In this document: piece after piece, positions 11,740 to 22,199 of the stretch
Layout of the letters: each line of letters begins with the position of its first letter
How positions within the stretch are numbered: the stretch's first letter is position 1
Source: Antedon bifida
Taxonomy: Eukaryota > Echinodermata > Crinoidea > Comatulida > Antedonidae
Assembly (NCBI GenBank): GCA_963402885.1
Contig: OY727097.1
Span: 15,004,001-15,068,000 of the forward strand
Direction of reading: 5' to 3'
DNA length: 64,000 bases
Translations under genes and position numbers: made by a program
Notes under the pieces: model-generated
Databases searched by the model: none
Told to the model about the DNA's origin: nothing
What the model saw: the letters and a program-made list of their open reading frames with translations, nothing else

Positions 11740-12801
11740 ATGGCTAAAGTACTCCATCGTATGTTTCATAGAGACAGAAAATGTGGTTTTAATGCAGAGT
11801 CTCCCGAAAGCTTGACCTCGTACAAATGTTGGAAACCGCCCGACTTCGATCCGAAACAAATCCGTCTCCTTGTGTTTCAAGAATCTGACACAAAAGGGAA
11901 GAAATTACTCTTTGATTCAAAGTCCATTAAGAAAGTAGAAGAAACACCTCGTGCACGCAAGCATGACTGCTCAATTCGTTCACATTTTTATGCTCCTTCC
12001 CCTAAGGGGAGATGCAGCACCCCATTGCCACGTAATTCCAGCAATCCATGCTTGGACAATGGAGAAAATGGAAAATACCAGTTTCAAAGACCAGGATCTG
12101 ACGTAAAGTTGCTCGGAGAGATGATGTTTGGTTCTGTTGCGATTTCTTACCGTGGCTCGACTCTCAAAGTTCATACACTCAGGTACCCACCACAACTGAT
12201 GCTCACAAGAATATTCATTCTAAAATCAGTCAAGGATTCACAGTTAGATCAGGACAGTATTGAACATAATTCATCAATGGTAGATCTTAGCACACCAAAG
12301 ACTATAGATTCATCTACCAAAAATGAAAGTGCATTAGCCCATAGTCTTCCAATGGCGATTCCAAACTCACCTTCCAGGAGTAAAGATTCAGAAAGTGGCA
12401 TTGCAGGGATGTCAGGATCATCAAGTAGCTTTTTTACACCCTTTCCATCACCATGTAGCAGTGTGTCCAGTACCTCATCTAGCTTCTCTAGAAGAGTATT
12501 GCGCAGTCAGACAATGAGAATGGACATTGATCTTGGACGGAGGCGGTCATCTATGGATAGTGGACATACCACCCAGGATGAGCCTGTATCCAGGAGAAGA
12601 AATCCAAAGATTGGGTTAGCGATTGTTATTGGTCAAGGCAAGGATGGCAGCGAAGAACAAGCTGACAAGTTTGAGCGATTTTTCTTCTCGCATTTCTCAC
12701 TTTTTGAATCGCACTTTCAAAAGTTAACGCTGGTCGTTGAAAAGGCATTAACACTCCAAAGAAGAACTTTTATGTATAATTTACAAGGACTTCAATGTTA
12801 A
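11740..12801 (+). CDS. FNIP-like protein, N-terminal part, intronless (likely retrocopy)
   Basis: This 353-codon open frame matches the N-terminal third of folliculin-interacting proteins FNIP1/FNIP2, which bind folliculin at the lysosome and act in mTORC1/AMPK nutrient signalling. Landmarks in order are DFDPKQIRLLVFQ and KLLFDSKSIKKVEE, then GSDVKLLGEMMFGSVAISYRG with PPQLMLTRIF. A serine-rich stretch follows with DSESGIAGMSG, FFTPFPSPCSSVSS and RRVLRSQT, then FERFFFSHFSLFESHFQKL. The start is a good one (AACAATGG). Vertebrate FNIP proteins run to about 1100 residues; here the match stops near residue 335 and a 12-residue unrelated tail ends the frame. Vertebrate FNIP genes split this part into many exons, so an intact intronless copy between a SINE and a LINE suggests a retrocopy, though no poly-A tail is visible. 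Whether it is expressed is unknown. Confidence 0.8.
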   Translation: MAKVLHRMFHRDRKCGFNAESPESLTSYKCWKPPDFDPKQIRLLVFQESDTKGKKLLFDSKSIKKVEETPRARKHDCSIRSHFYAPSPKGRCSTPLPRNSSNPCLDNGENGKYQFQRPGSDVKLLGEMMFGSVAISYRGSTLKVHTLRYPPQLMLTRIFILKSVKDSQLDQDSIEHNSSMVDLSTPKTIDSSTKNESALAHSLPMAIPNSPSRSKDSESGIAGMSGSSSSFFTPFPSPCSSVSSTSSSFSRRVLRSQTMRMDIDLGRRRSSMDSGHTTQDEPVSRRRNPKIGLAIVIGQGKDGSEEQADKFERFFFSHFSLFESHFQKLTLVVEKALTLQRRTFMYNLQGLQC

Positions 12802-13264
12802 TTTAATTACTTTACGTCCTTGAGGGAGCCATGTTACTGCAGAGTGCATGTATTTATTTTATATTACTTTAGTTCCTATTATTCTAGAAGTTTCTGCCCT
12901 ATGAATATTCATTTATTCTGTTACTTTCTTATTTGCATTCTCATTTACATATTATTTGCCAAGTGTGCACAGTGTGCTGTTTCTCCTTTGTTTCCTTTTG
13001 TCCTGATTTCTTTTGTTCTGCTCAGTTGTTGTTTGCCTGTGCAAGGGTACAGGTCTGTGCAAGTGCATAAGCAGCCATTATTTTTCTTTTACCAGCTCTA
13101 GCTCTACAGTTTTATTATTTACACTTTATTTCTATTGTATATTTCTGGGATTTTACTTTGTTTTGGAATTACTTTGCAAAAGTGGATATTATTGTGGATG
13201 GTGCATATTAAAGGAAGTACTTTAAACATCAATTTTTACTCTTTTAATTTCTGTATGTTGTGAG
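12802..13264. other. Spacer downstream of the FNIP-like frame
   Basis: This is T-rich sequence. Two short open frames (12820-13101, 13013-13225) are Cys/Phe/Ser-rich without domain signals and overlap in different frames, so I take them as chance. The last part may already be the 5' region of the LINE that follows. Confidence 0.5.
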
Positions 13265-13458
13265 AGCTGCGTACATTTAAAAACAAGGAATCAACAGCAG
13301 CTGACCTAATTGGTAGATCCAATTAAATATGCAAATGCACGTACCCGGGCACGACAATGAGCTGACGTGCATAAAAGGTTCGCTGAATAAACTCAATATT
13401 TGCATATACCTAATCAGCTTAACCACTGGCAAAAAATAAACATTAATCGTCCAAGACA

Positions 13459-14361
13459 ATGTCTACTGCTACCAGATCGTCGGCAAATAAACCAAAACGT
13501 GGATCTACAAAAACAAGTGATTCTACTAAGCCTGTCATTAACATCAACAACGAAGGTGAGTTAGACCCACCCAGCATACCGCAGCCCGATGACTTGGGTC
13601 CAGGCCAACTTTCGGATACGGCGGTACTTAGGGATATACAACACCTTCTATCCGATGACAAAGAACTTGTAAACATAGTTGCAGAAAGTATAAGTCAACA
13701 TATCTTGTCATCGCCAGTCCTGCTCAACAGAATTGTTACATCGATATGTGAAAATGAAACGATCATAAAATCGATAAGTGAAACCATAATAGATCGGGTA
13801 AGTCAAAATGTTTACGGAAGCGTTACCCATGACAACCAACTTGTAGAGGGCGAGATTTACTCACTTAAAGAGACTAACACAAAACTGAAGCAAGATATAA
13901 ACTCAATAAATGAAAAGTTAGATGACTTAGAACAATATAGCAGACGGAACTGCCTAATATTACACGGGGTTCCAGAATCTACAAACGAAAACACAGATGC
14001 AGCTGCATTAGACATCATAACATCTCGTATCACCAAAAACGTGGAAATAACGGACTTTGATCGTGTTCATCGACTCGGCAGGAAAAAGCTACTTCATGAC
14101 AAGATCAAATCCAAACCTCGTCCAATCATAATTAAGTTCAAAGCATACTCTACTCGTGCGGACGTATTTCGAAACAAGAAACTATTAAAACATTCTCCAT
14201 ACACAATAACTGAAAACCTAACACAAAAACGGATGCAGCTTTTGAAAGAGGCGGGACGGAATGACAACGTCGAAGCTGCCTGGTCTATGGATGGAAGAAT
14301 AAACTGTCTTCTAAAAAACAAAAGAAAGGTTACCATCAGATCAATTTCCGATCTTCATTAG
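13459..14361 (+). CDS. LINE ORF1 protein (coiled coil + RRM + C-terminal domain)
   Basis: A 300-residue protein of the LINE-1-type ORF1 (Transposase_22) class, an RNA-binding chaperone that coats the element RNA. Residues 1-60 are polar and disordered. About 110-160 is a heptad-rich coiled coil ending in INEKLDDLEQYSRRN. About 161-235 is the RRM, opening with CLILHGVPES and including DFDRVHRLGRK and RPIIIKFKAYSTRADVF. About 236-300 is the C-terminal domain (YTITENLTQKRMQLLKEA, then GRINCLLKNKRK). The frame is intact. ORF2 follows 366 bp later in the same direction. Confidence 0.88.
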   Translation: MSTATRSSANKPKRGSTKTSDSTKPVININNEGELDPPSIPQPDDLGPGQLSDTAVLRDIQHLLSDDKELVNIVAESISQHILSSPVLLNRIVTSICENETIIKSISETIIDRVSQNVYGSVTHDNQLVEGEIYSLKETNTKLKQDINSINEKLDDLEQYSRRNCLILHGVPESTNENTDAAALDIITSRITKNVEITDFDRVHRLGRKKLLHDKIKSKPRPIIIKFKAYSTRADVFRNKKLLKHSPYTITENLTQKRMQLLKEAGRNDNVEAAWSMDGRINCLLKNKRKVTIRSISDLH

Positions 14362-14727
14362 GCCTATTGCTAAGTGTATACTGATGTGTATGTATGCATA
14401 TGGCCCATCAATTGGCATGCGTACTATACGTATACACTACAGCTAACAGCTAGTATTTACCCTAACGTTCATCAAAATTACTAATAGCATTACCTGCTTT
14501 TAGTATATTATTTCAATTATGTGGCTATAACGTCATTCCTTTTTTAAATTTATTATGATGAACATAATTAATCATCTTTAAAAATTTTTTTTGCCATTAT
14601 CTATCAATTTATAAATGCAAATCACGAGAAATTAATGCGAACGTATTATTCTTTACACTTGTAATTAATAATCGTCCTTTTTTCTTATTTTTTTTGTAAC
14701 CAATCAATTTGTTTTTTTATCTATGTT

Positions 14728-17700
14728 ATGTACTGTAATAAGTGTACTTTAGACGCCCATACCTGCTGTGCAATATGTCACAACACTGCTCCCACTAACT
14801 GTTTATCTTCTAACCCTTACAACCCCTACTACTGTTATAAATGCTTAAGCAATCTACTTCCTTTCAACCACATCGATGACGACGAAGAATTCCAACATGA
14901 AATAAGCCAACTTAATCATGATCAATTAATTAATTTCTCAAAATTAAAACACCTAAATATTAACCCATTCAAACTAAATAGAACAATTAACAACACTGAC
15001 GATTATAATGACTATTTAATCAACAACGATACCTGTGAATACTACTTTAATGATACATTTAATACCAGATTTACTAATGATAACAAATTCAGTATAATAC
15101 ACATGAATTCCCGTAGCCTAACCAAAAATATTGATTCTATAACTGACTATCTTTACACTCTTAATCATAAATTTTCAATAATAGGATTCAGTGAAACCTG
15201 GTTCAATAATAACAATGCTCCTTCTCCACTTACTAACATCCAAGGATATACAATGGCCCAATCCGACCGCACAGGAAAGAAAGGCGGAGGAGTTGCCTTG
15301 TACATTTCGAATGATCTAAAATTTAAGATCAGACATGATATCAACCTGACATCTAACCAATCATGTGAATCACTTTTTATAGAACTCGATACATCTCCAA
15401 AAAACACTATTGTAGGAATCGTTTATAGATCGCCCAACAGCTCAATTCATACATTCAACAACAACCTATCTACCTCAATTGATACCTTGTCTAAAGAGAA
15501 TAAACATTTGTTCATTTGTGGAGATTTTAATCTTGATCTTTTAAATTCTTCAACCCACGGACCCACCAATGACTTTCTGAATACAATGTTCGCTGCCTCT
15601 CTCTATCCTCTTATTGACAAACCTACAAGAATCACGACCAAATCATCCACCCTCATCGACAACATTTTCACTAACGTAATAAAACACAACATCACTCCAG
15701 GAGTTCTTTTCAACGACATAACTGATCACTTTCCTGTATTTCTTCTATTGAACACATCAAACGAACCCACAACCAATGCTAAAGAAAACTTCTACTCAAG
15801 AAAAATTAATGCCAAATCAATTGCATCACTAGGAATTGATATAATGACCACTGAATGGAATGAAATATACCAGCATAACTCAGCAAATGAGTCTTTTAAT
15901 TTATTTAGTAACAAATTTTCAATCTTATATAACAAAAACATACCTAGAAAAAAGATTAAAATAAACAAACGAAAAATAGCAAAACCATGGATAACAAAAG
16001 GAATTATTAAATCCATAAACACTCGAAACAAGTTGTACAAAAAATATTTAAAATTACCAGTATCAAAGAACAAAACAAAGTACATAGACTATAGAAACAA
16101 ACTAACCAAACTTATAAAAATATCACGTAAACAACACTTCTCAAACAAATTTAACAGCTACAAAGACAACATTAAAAAAACGTGGCAAACAATCAACAAC
16201 GCACTTGGCAAAAACACAACTAAAAATATACCTAATTTCTTTAATAACAATGACACAAAAATCACCGACCCCGTTGATATTGCTACCAATTTTAACCGAT
16301 ACTTTGCAGAAATAGGTCCTACGTATGCCTCAAACATTCAATCATCTTCCGGGAGCCATTCTGATTTTCTAAAAGACCCTATTAAAAACTCTATTTTTTT
16401 CGCTCCTACTTCTAAAAAAGAAATTATTGACATAACCTCAAAATTCAAAAACGGTAAAAGTCCGGGCCTTGACGACATTTCTCCAAAAGTAGTTAAAGAC
16501 ATTGCACCTCTAATTTCTGAACCGTTAACATACATCTTCAATCTGTGCTTGTCTACCGGAAAATTCCCTACAGCCTTAAAAACTTCTAAAATTATCCCAA
16601 TTTATAAAAAAGGAAACCCTCACTCTTTTGCAAACTATCGTCCCATCTCTCTTCTATCGTGTTTTTCAAAAATAATCGAACGTCTTATATATAATAGACT
16701 TTTTAACTTTTTTTCTTATCACAATATTCTTCAAGACAACCAATATGGCTTCAGACCTAACTACTCCACTGATCTTGCCGTTCTCGATATCTTTAACAAA
16801 GTCTCCTCTGCCCTGTCTGAACATCATCACACAATCGGCTTATTCCTTGACCTTTCTAAAGCCTTCGACACAATTGATCATTCCATCTTACTATCTAAAC
16901 TTTATCACTATGGCATTCGTGGGACTCCCTACTCTCTACTCTCTGACTACCTCCAAAACCGAACCCAAATCACATCCTTTAATTCTCACTCCTCGTGCTG
17001 CCTTCCTATGACTTGTGGCGTCCCCCAAGGATCTATACTCGGACCTCTTCTTTTCCTCATTTACATCAATGATATCCAACAAGCCTCAAGTTCTTTTTCT
17101 TATGTTCTTTTTGCCGACGATTCCAATATTTTCCTCTCTCATCCCGACCTTAACCAATTAATTTCAACTTTTAATTCCGAAATTCACCACGTCTCAAACT
17201 GGTTCAAAACTAACAAACTCTCATTAAACATTGATAAAACTAACTTTATTCACTTCTCCAATAGTAAAAAATCTAAAGAAAACCCCATCGAAATTTTCAT
17301 AGACGATGTTTTAATCAAACAAGTTGATCATACTCAATTCCTTGGAGTGACAATTGACAACAAACTGAACTGGAAGCGTCACATTAATACAATTTCCAAC
17401 ACAATCTCTCGATCTATAGGTATAATAAACAAACTCAAATTCACTTTCCCACAAAACATTTTACTTTCCCTTTATAATACCCTTATCCTGCCACATCTTA
17501 ATTATTGCAACATTGCTTGGGCTGTCACACATTCTAAACACCAAACACTTTGTCCATGGACTAGCACAGAAACAACAAGACTTGACAAACTTTTTAAACT
17601 ACAAAAAAAGGCGATCCGCATCTGTACCCATTCCCAACACCTCACTCATTCCAAACCCCTTTTCTACAAAGTAAAAACTCTTAACATCTTCGACATAAAT

Positions 17701-17985
17701 AATTTACAGACTGCTTTGTTCATGCACAAATTTAGTAATCAGAAACTTCCGATCACATTTAACCGATTCTTTACAAAAAACAACGAAGTTCACAATTATA
17801 ACACCCGCAACTCTAATAAATATATCCCAATCAATAACCATTCCACAGCAAGAAACTCAATTAAATCCACTGGCCCTATTTTATGGAATTCTTTTCACAC
17901 CTCCCTAACTAACCGCTCTTTCGAATCCTTCAAGTTTAGCTACAAATCATCGTTGGTATCAAAGTATTCAATCGATCTCCCCTAA
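14728..17985 (+). CDS. LINE ORF2 protein (zinc-finger-like N-terminus, endonuclease, reverse transcriptase)
   Basis: A 1085-residue polyprotein that nicks DNA and copies the element RNA. Residues 3-39 carry a Cys/His-rich PHD-like start (C3, C6, H11, C13, C14, C17, C25, C36, C39). The apurinic-type endonuclease has SETW (155-158), GDFN (265-268) and TDH (332-334). RT follows with NGKSPGLDDISPK, ANYRPISLLSCFSK, FLDLSKAFDTIDH, GVPQGSILGPLLF and the catalytic FADD at 795-798, then the FLGVTIDNKLNW thumb start. All catalytic residues I can check are present. The C-terminus (GPILWNSFHTSL) is the usual end for this group. The ATG follows a T-rich spacer; a start further upstream is not possible without a stop. 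Confidence 0.93.
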   Translation: MYCNKCTLDAHTCCAICHNTAPTNCLSSNPYNPYYCYKCLSNLLPFNHIDDDEEFQHEISQLNHDQLINFSKLKHLNINPFKLNRTINNTDDYNDYLINNDTCEYYFNDTFNTRFTNDNKFSIIHMNSRSLTKNIDSITDYLYTLNHKFSIIGFSETWFNNNNAPSPLTNIQGYTMAQSDRTGKKGGGVALYISNDLKFKIRHDINLTSNQSCESLFIELDTSPKNTIVGIVYRSPNSSIHTFNNNLSTSIDTLSKENKHLFICGDFNLDLLNSSTHGPTNDFLNTMFAASLYPLIDKPTRITTKSSTLIDNIFTNVIKHNITPGVLFNDITDHFPVFLLLNTSNEPTTNAKENFYSRKINAKSIASLGIDIMTTEWNEIYQHNSANESFNLFSNKFSILYNKNIPRKKIKINKRKIAKPWITKGIIKSINTRNKLYKKYLKLPVSKNKTKYIDYRNKLTKLIKISRKQHFSNKFNSYKDNIKKTWQTINNALGKNTTKNIPNFFNNNDTKITDPVDIATNFNRYFAEIGPTYASNIQSSSGSHSDFLKDPIKNSIFFAPTSKKEIIDITSKFKNGKSPGLDDISPKVVKDIAPLISEPLTYIFNLCLSTGKFPTALKTSKIIPIYKKGNPHSFANYRPISLLSCFSKIIERLIYNRLFNFFSYHNILQDNQYGFRPNYSTDLAVLDIFNKVSSALSEHHHTIGLFLDLSKAFDTIDHSILLSKLYHYGIRGTPYSLLSDYLQNRTQITSFNSHSSCCLPMTCGVPQGSILGPLLFLIYINDIQQASSSFSYVLFADDSNIFLSHPDLNQLISTFNSEIHHVSNWFKTNKLSLNIDKTNFIHFSNSKKSKENPIEIFIDDVLIKQVDHTQFLGVTIDNKLNWKRHINTISNTISRSIGIINKLKFTFPQNILLSLYNTLILPHLNYCNIAWAVTHSKHQTLCPWTSTETTRLDKLFKLQKKAIRICTHSQHLTHSKPLFYKVKTLNIFDINNLQTALFMHKFSNQKLPITFNRFFTKNNEVHNYNTRNSNKYIPINNHSTARNSIKSTGPILWNSFHTSLTNRSFESFKFSYKSSLVSKYSIDLP

Positions 17986-18380
17986 GAATTCAGTCGTTAT
18001 CCTCTAACCCAGTTTTTTAACTCTTGTCCAGCGTCTTCGTCCCTTCTGTCCTCGTTCTGTCACGTGTTTTTGTCCTGTGTCTTGTTGTGCTTGTGTATGT
18101 AGCTTAAATTGTTTATTATTTTTTCTTTATTCTTGTTATTTATTTATTCATATTTTATTTTCATTTATTTATTTATTGACTACTTTTGAAACATTTATTA
18201 TATATACTTTTTGAATTTTTTTTTTTTCTGGTGGAACTAGCCTTAAAGCCCTCCGGGCTTATTTATGTTTCTCCAGCATAAGTGCATTCTAATTATAAAA
18301 AAAAAAAAAAAAACACACTGTAATATTATTTCACAATGATGTATCTTTTGAAAATAAATTGAATTGAATTGAATTGAATA

Positions 18381-19311
18381 TACATTAAAACATCATATCA
18401 TCTTTTTTTACTCACCTACTCACTATCATCTAACTGATATAGAAAACAATAATTCTTTTCATTTTTTCGACATTGATATGCATCTTATTAGTCCTTTTTA
18501 TTGTAATTTTGATGTGTTCTTCTCTCAATTATAATGATGGCGTTATTGAATAAATGTATTTAGTTGTCAAACTAACCGACTGCTTTATGCATTTTGGCAA
18601 TAGGTCAGTTACTGTTGGTATTTTGTCAACATCTGTTCGGATTGGAGCCATTTTTTATTTTTATTTATTTTATTCATTTTGGCAATAAACATAAAATAAT
18701 AATTACAAAAACATAGAACCATAATATCCTCCACCTGTCAAGTTATTGGGCACCACTTGCAATGTTAACATTCAGTGTATTAGCCATTTCATCTGGAGTA
18801 CTTGTTTGCCAACTGCCAATAGAAAGTTACCAGTTACTAAGTCACACAACTTAAAATTTAAGAGTTCGTTTACAAATGTTTCATAAGTTGCATTAAGAAT
18901 ATACTGGTATACCGCAGTCGTTGGTATATAATGGGTTCAATAAGATTTCTTATTTATTATCAGAGCACGTAATATGGTATGATTATTATGTGTAATTCTT
19001 AGGTGTGTGTAATTACAAAGTTAGTATTTGCATCGCTTGTTGTCTGCGCATCTGCTAGTAAGCACATTTTACGTGGGTATGCCTTTGTGTGTGCGGTTCA
19101 TCTACTTTCTAAGTTTAGATCATCGTTTAGACGTATGTTACAGGAATACGATAACTTTTGAATATCATCTTCTGAACACAAATGCTACATCGTAAAATAG
19201 CTATTTAAACTAACCGCGATCGTACCTTGGGTGTATTTGTGCATAATGCGAAAGCGTAACACGTTTTAATGCCAATAATTGATAATATTAAACGTTTTAT
19301 TTTATCTTCAG
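18381..19311. other. Non-coding spacer
   Basis: AT-rich unique-looking sequence between the LINE tail and a possible exon. I see no gene, repeat array or RNA gene in it. Confidence 0.5.
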
Positions 19312-19431
19312 ATCTGTGATAAAATTATCGTCAGCAGAATTAGTAGAGAAAGAAGCTATGACACAAACGACATTGATACCTTGAGAGACATCCGTAAAAA
19401 ACGTGAACAGCAGTTCCAAACGATAATCTAG
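19312..19431 (+). CDS. Possible terminal exon of an unidentified gene
   Basis: A pyrimidine-rich tract and acceptor (TTTTATTTTATCTTCAG, ending 19311) precede 39 open codons with a hydrophilic, charged composition (RISRERSYDTNDID, then LRDIRKKREQQFQTII) and a TAG stop. I do not recognise the protein. No partner exon was found to the left. A frame of this length can arise by chance, so this is only a candidate. Confidence 0.25.
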   Translation: MCDKIIVSRISRERSYDTNDIDTLRDIRKKREQQFQTII

Positions 19432-19866
19432 ACTCATTAAAACCATTTGGGGTGATAAGGGTTATAGAACACTCAACTCTTACACTGATATACCTGTGTT
19501 TAAGATGTTTATTTGTACCAGTACTTCTAGATATCCTATAGAATACTAGTATAACCTATTCCAAACAAATTAATGAAATCCTTATAATAGGTAACTAAAC
19601 GCATTTCACCAATTGGTTGTATTTCACAAGATCTAAGTTTAGATTTATTGCGAACGTCCGGATAACACGAGAATGGGCCACGATTTGCCTTGGGCAAAAT
19701 ATATTATTATAAAATGAAATTTCAAATTTAATAAACAATTAATGATTATTAAATTAAAATATATTTTAATGTATGAATGATCTTTTAGAACTGTAACATA
19801 GTCAAATATATTTAAGAGAAATGGGAAACATAAAATTTGAAAAAAAAAACCACAAAATCGTTTATT
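19432..19866. other. Non-coding spacer
   Basis: AT-rich sequence between two weak exon candidates. Nothing recognisable. Confidence 0.5.
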
Positions 19867-19869
19867 TTA

Positions 19870-20109
19870 TTAACCATCTTTAAAGATATATTTTCCCCAA
19901 AAACATAACAAAATTAGATTAATTGAAATATTAATTAAAAAAAGACTTTGAATAGCCCATTTCGTAGTTGTAGTAAAGGTAATCACTACCGTAAAAATGT
20001 TTTCAATTATAAAAAAAACGAAATAAACAGTTAAATTCAATTTTTGACTGTTTATTTTGTCTTTTTTTTCAGGGAAATGTATACTTTGTTCAATCCAATT
20101 TTTGGTCAT
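19870..20109 (-). CDS. Possible membrane-protein exon or fragment (XK-related-like, weak)
   Basis: A 79-codon minus-strand frame with two hydrophobic stretches. The first reads YFVFFIIENIFTVVITF and the second SLFLINISINLILLCFWGKY. The F/I-E-N motif in the first and the closing GKYIF recall the C-terminal part of XK-related scramblases. The match is by eye and short. A TAA stop is followed within a few bases by AATAAA, as at the end of a last exon. The base composition is very AT-rich, and such composition alone favours F/I/N/K residues, so chance is a real alternative. Confidence 0.2.
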   Translation of the reverse strand: MTKNWIEQSIHFPEKKDKINSQKLNLTVYFVFFIIENIFTVVITFTTTTKWAIQSLFLINISINLILLCFWGKYIFKDG

Positions 20110-20379
20110 AATGAATAACTATTATGTGACATTAAAATGGCATATTCAACAAAAACATTTACAAAAACATTTTTTAGGGAGACAATATATCTTTAACGTG
20201 GAGTACCCCTGCAGAAAAAAGAACTGATATTAAGGGGTCCTGTTAAACCTTGAAATGTGCAATGTACAAACAACCACATTTGTACAAACATGGCACCCTC
20301 AAATATGCAAATTTGTTAAAATTCATAATCCAATAATATGTAAACATCACGCAGACAAAACAGAATATAAAGTGTGCCA
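20110..20379. other. Non-coding spacer
   Basis: AT-rich sequence between the membrane-like frame and a LINE remnant. Nothing recognisable. Confidence 0.4.
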
Positions 20380-20510
20380 AAACTTGTATAATAAAATCAT
20401 TATTTAAAATAGTATCTCTGAATTTAAGTTTAAATAAGTCTATGGAACTACAACTTCTGAGATCACTAGATAAAGAATTCAAATATTCGGCAGCCAGATA
20501 ATCAAAATAA
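20380..20510 (-). pseudogene. LINE ORF2 C-terminal remnant
   Basis: On the minus strand the frame reads YLAAEYLNSLSSDLRS, then CSSIDLFKLKFRDTIL. This is the LWNSLPxDLRxCSSLxxFKxxLRxxL motif that closes many CR1/RTE-group ORF2 proteins. Only about 40 residues are recognisable; the rest of the element is not seen. Confidence 0.5.
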
Positions 20511-20649
20511 GGTTCAACAATTTTGGTTGTAGATACAGGTTTTGTTTTTATTTAAATGATATTTAACATTGTTAAACTAATTGCAATAAAGATCATATAA
20601 AGTACTGTACATCGAATCTCACAAAATACTTAAAATGTTAAATGTATTA

Positions 20650-21021
20650 TTACTGGTCCTCAAGTTTGACTGGAACTGAGGCCCTCCACACGGACCCACG
20701 GCAGCCAGCAGTGCAGCGCCTATCGGATCAGCACACGAATAGTGTACGAAGTTCTTTAACGTGCACTGTTAAGTACACGGGACCAACGGCTTTACATCCT
20801 ATCCGAAGGACGAGGCAATGACAGTACAGCATCTTGCCTAAGGATGCAATTAGTATGGTACAGAAAACCTCGAACCCATGCCTATCACATGCTAGTCCGA
20901 TATTACAATTACATCATCACTCTCCGGTATATACAGCACCCGCCGCTATTTCTAGACGGTCTCCCATCCAGAACGCAACCGGGCCCAACGTTGCTTAACT
21001 TCGGTGATCTGAAGAAGAATC
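20650..21021 (-). mobile_element. SINE with a 5S-rRNA-derived head
   Basis: On the minus strand the right part (about 21021-20932) reads GATCACCGAAGTTAAGCAAC, then GGGCCCGGTTGCGTTCTGG, ATGGGAGACCGTCTAG and GCGGGTGCTGTA. Position by position this follows the 3' two-thirds of 5S rRNA, including its internal promoter region. The body (20655-20930) is the same repeat as 11381-11675, with the core GTTCTTTAACGTGCACTG and TACACGGGACCAACGG. A 5S head followed by a conserved body is the SINE3-type design. It ends near GGACCAGTAATAATAC on the minus strand. Confidence 0.8.
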
Positions 21022-21771
21022 ACATGATGCTCGCTATTCATTATGCTATACAATTTATTGTATTACTTTATACATTTTATTATACATAAAAAATAATATA
21101 TTAAGTGTCGGATAGTGCATTGTTCGAATCTAATGGTAGCCGAGAATTAGGTGATTTAATAATTGTAATAAAATGAGTATTCAAATAAGAAGAAAGTACA
21201 ACCAATAAATGATTAAAATAAAACACTGACTATTTAATCTAATTTACAGTAGATATGGAATAATACATTTACGACACAGTTAGATATATGATATTCAACC
21301 TTGATGGTTCCATGCGTCATGATATTCAGTAACTGTTTGTCAGTACTATGTCAAATTAAAGATAATTACTGTAACATAACTAATGAAAATAAAATGTATG
21401 AATGAGTAAACATATATTTTATTTTTATTTAATTATGTACAGGTCGATATTAAACTGCCTTAGTAATTTGTTTGCATTTATGTCCTCTGCAGCATTGGAA
21501 TGTCTATATTGTTAGTACTAAACATTTGATTACACAAAATATGTTTTATCTAAATTATTTATAAAAACGTTTTCTTGAACTTGTATGCCAAAATGATATT
21601 GATTTTTGTAGCATTCACACAATCAAAATACATTCTAATATCAAAATACAATTACAACACATAAACATTGTAATAGAAACTTAAATGTTGTAATAAACAT
21701 TATTTCATTTAAACTGGAATTAAGTATAGATTTTTTCCTAATAAAATTAATATTTTTAATTTTGTTCATCT
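21022..21771. other. Non-coding AT-rich spacer
   Basis: I see no gene, repeat array or RNA gene here. Confidence 0.5.
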
Positions 21772-21889
21772 TCAGTGGCCACATTCACCCAATACACAGT
21801 ATTTCACGTAAGTCATGGAGATTTCACTAAGTGGTATTCACTTAAATGTAGATAGCAGCAGTGTGATTAGTGAATATGGCCACTGAATT
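21772..21889. mobile_element. Small MITE-like inverted-repeat element
   Basis: About 118 bp bounded by inverted ends: TTCAGTGGCCACATTCAC on the left and GTGAATATGGCCACTGAA on the right, with one mismatch pair. It is too short to code. The flanks do not show a clear target duplication. Confidence 0.6.
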
Positions 21890-22199
21890 TGAATTTTTCT
21901 TTTATGATCATGATATATCAAACTCAGTAGTTTTGGCGATTGGCATTTCTCTCTGGCCTTTTACTTTGAAGCTTTTATTTGGTTTTGTAACACAATTTAA
22001 CAACAGCATTGTTTAGTTAGTCCCTTATTATTTGATTTAAAACAAAAAAAAAAACAATCCAACATATCTCAAAATGTCTTCAATCAACATTATGATATAT
22101 AAAATGGGATTTTAAAAGATTCAGAAATTTTAAAAAAGCAGTACCAATAAATAAATCTGCCATTAAACGAAGAAATACTTATCTACAATTAGCATGGTA

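Larger units (their letters stand above)
13265..18380 (+). mobile_element. Near full-length CR1/L2-group LINE with two open ORFs
   Basis: A two-ORF non-LTR retrotransposon of about 5.1 kb. ORF1 is at 13459-14361 and ORF2 at 14728-17985, 366 bp apart. The 3' region has a hairpin (AAAGCCCTCCGGGCTT, about 18245), an A-run, and ends in a short tandem tail of TTGAA units (18357-18380), as seen in several CR1/L2/Crack/Daphne-type elements. The left border is not certain; the region from about 13265 looks like its 5' UTR, and 13459 is the first ATG of ORF1. Neither ORF shows a stop or frameshift, so the copy is young and could be active. Exact clade needs a phylogeny. Confidence 0.88.

Noticed and set aside
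12820-13225. Two overlapping open frames after the FNIP-like gene
   Set aside because: Composition is Cys/Phe/Ser-rich from T-rich DNA, the frames conflict, and there is no domain or homology signal.
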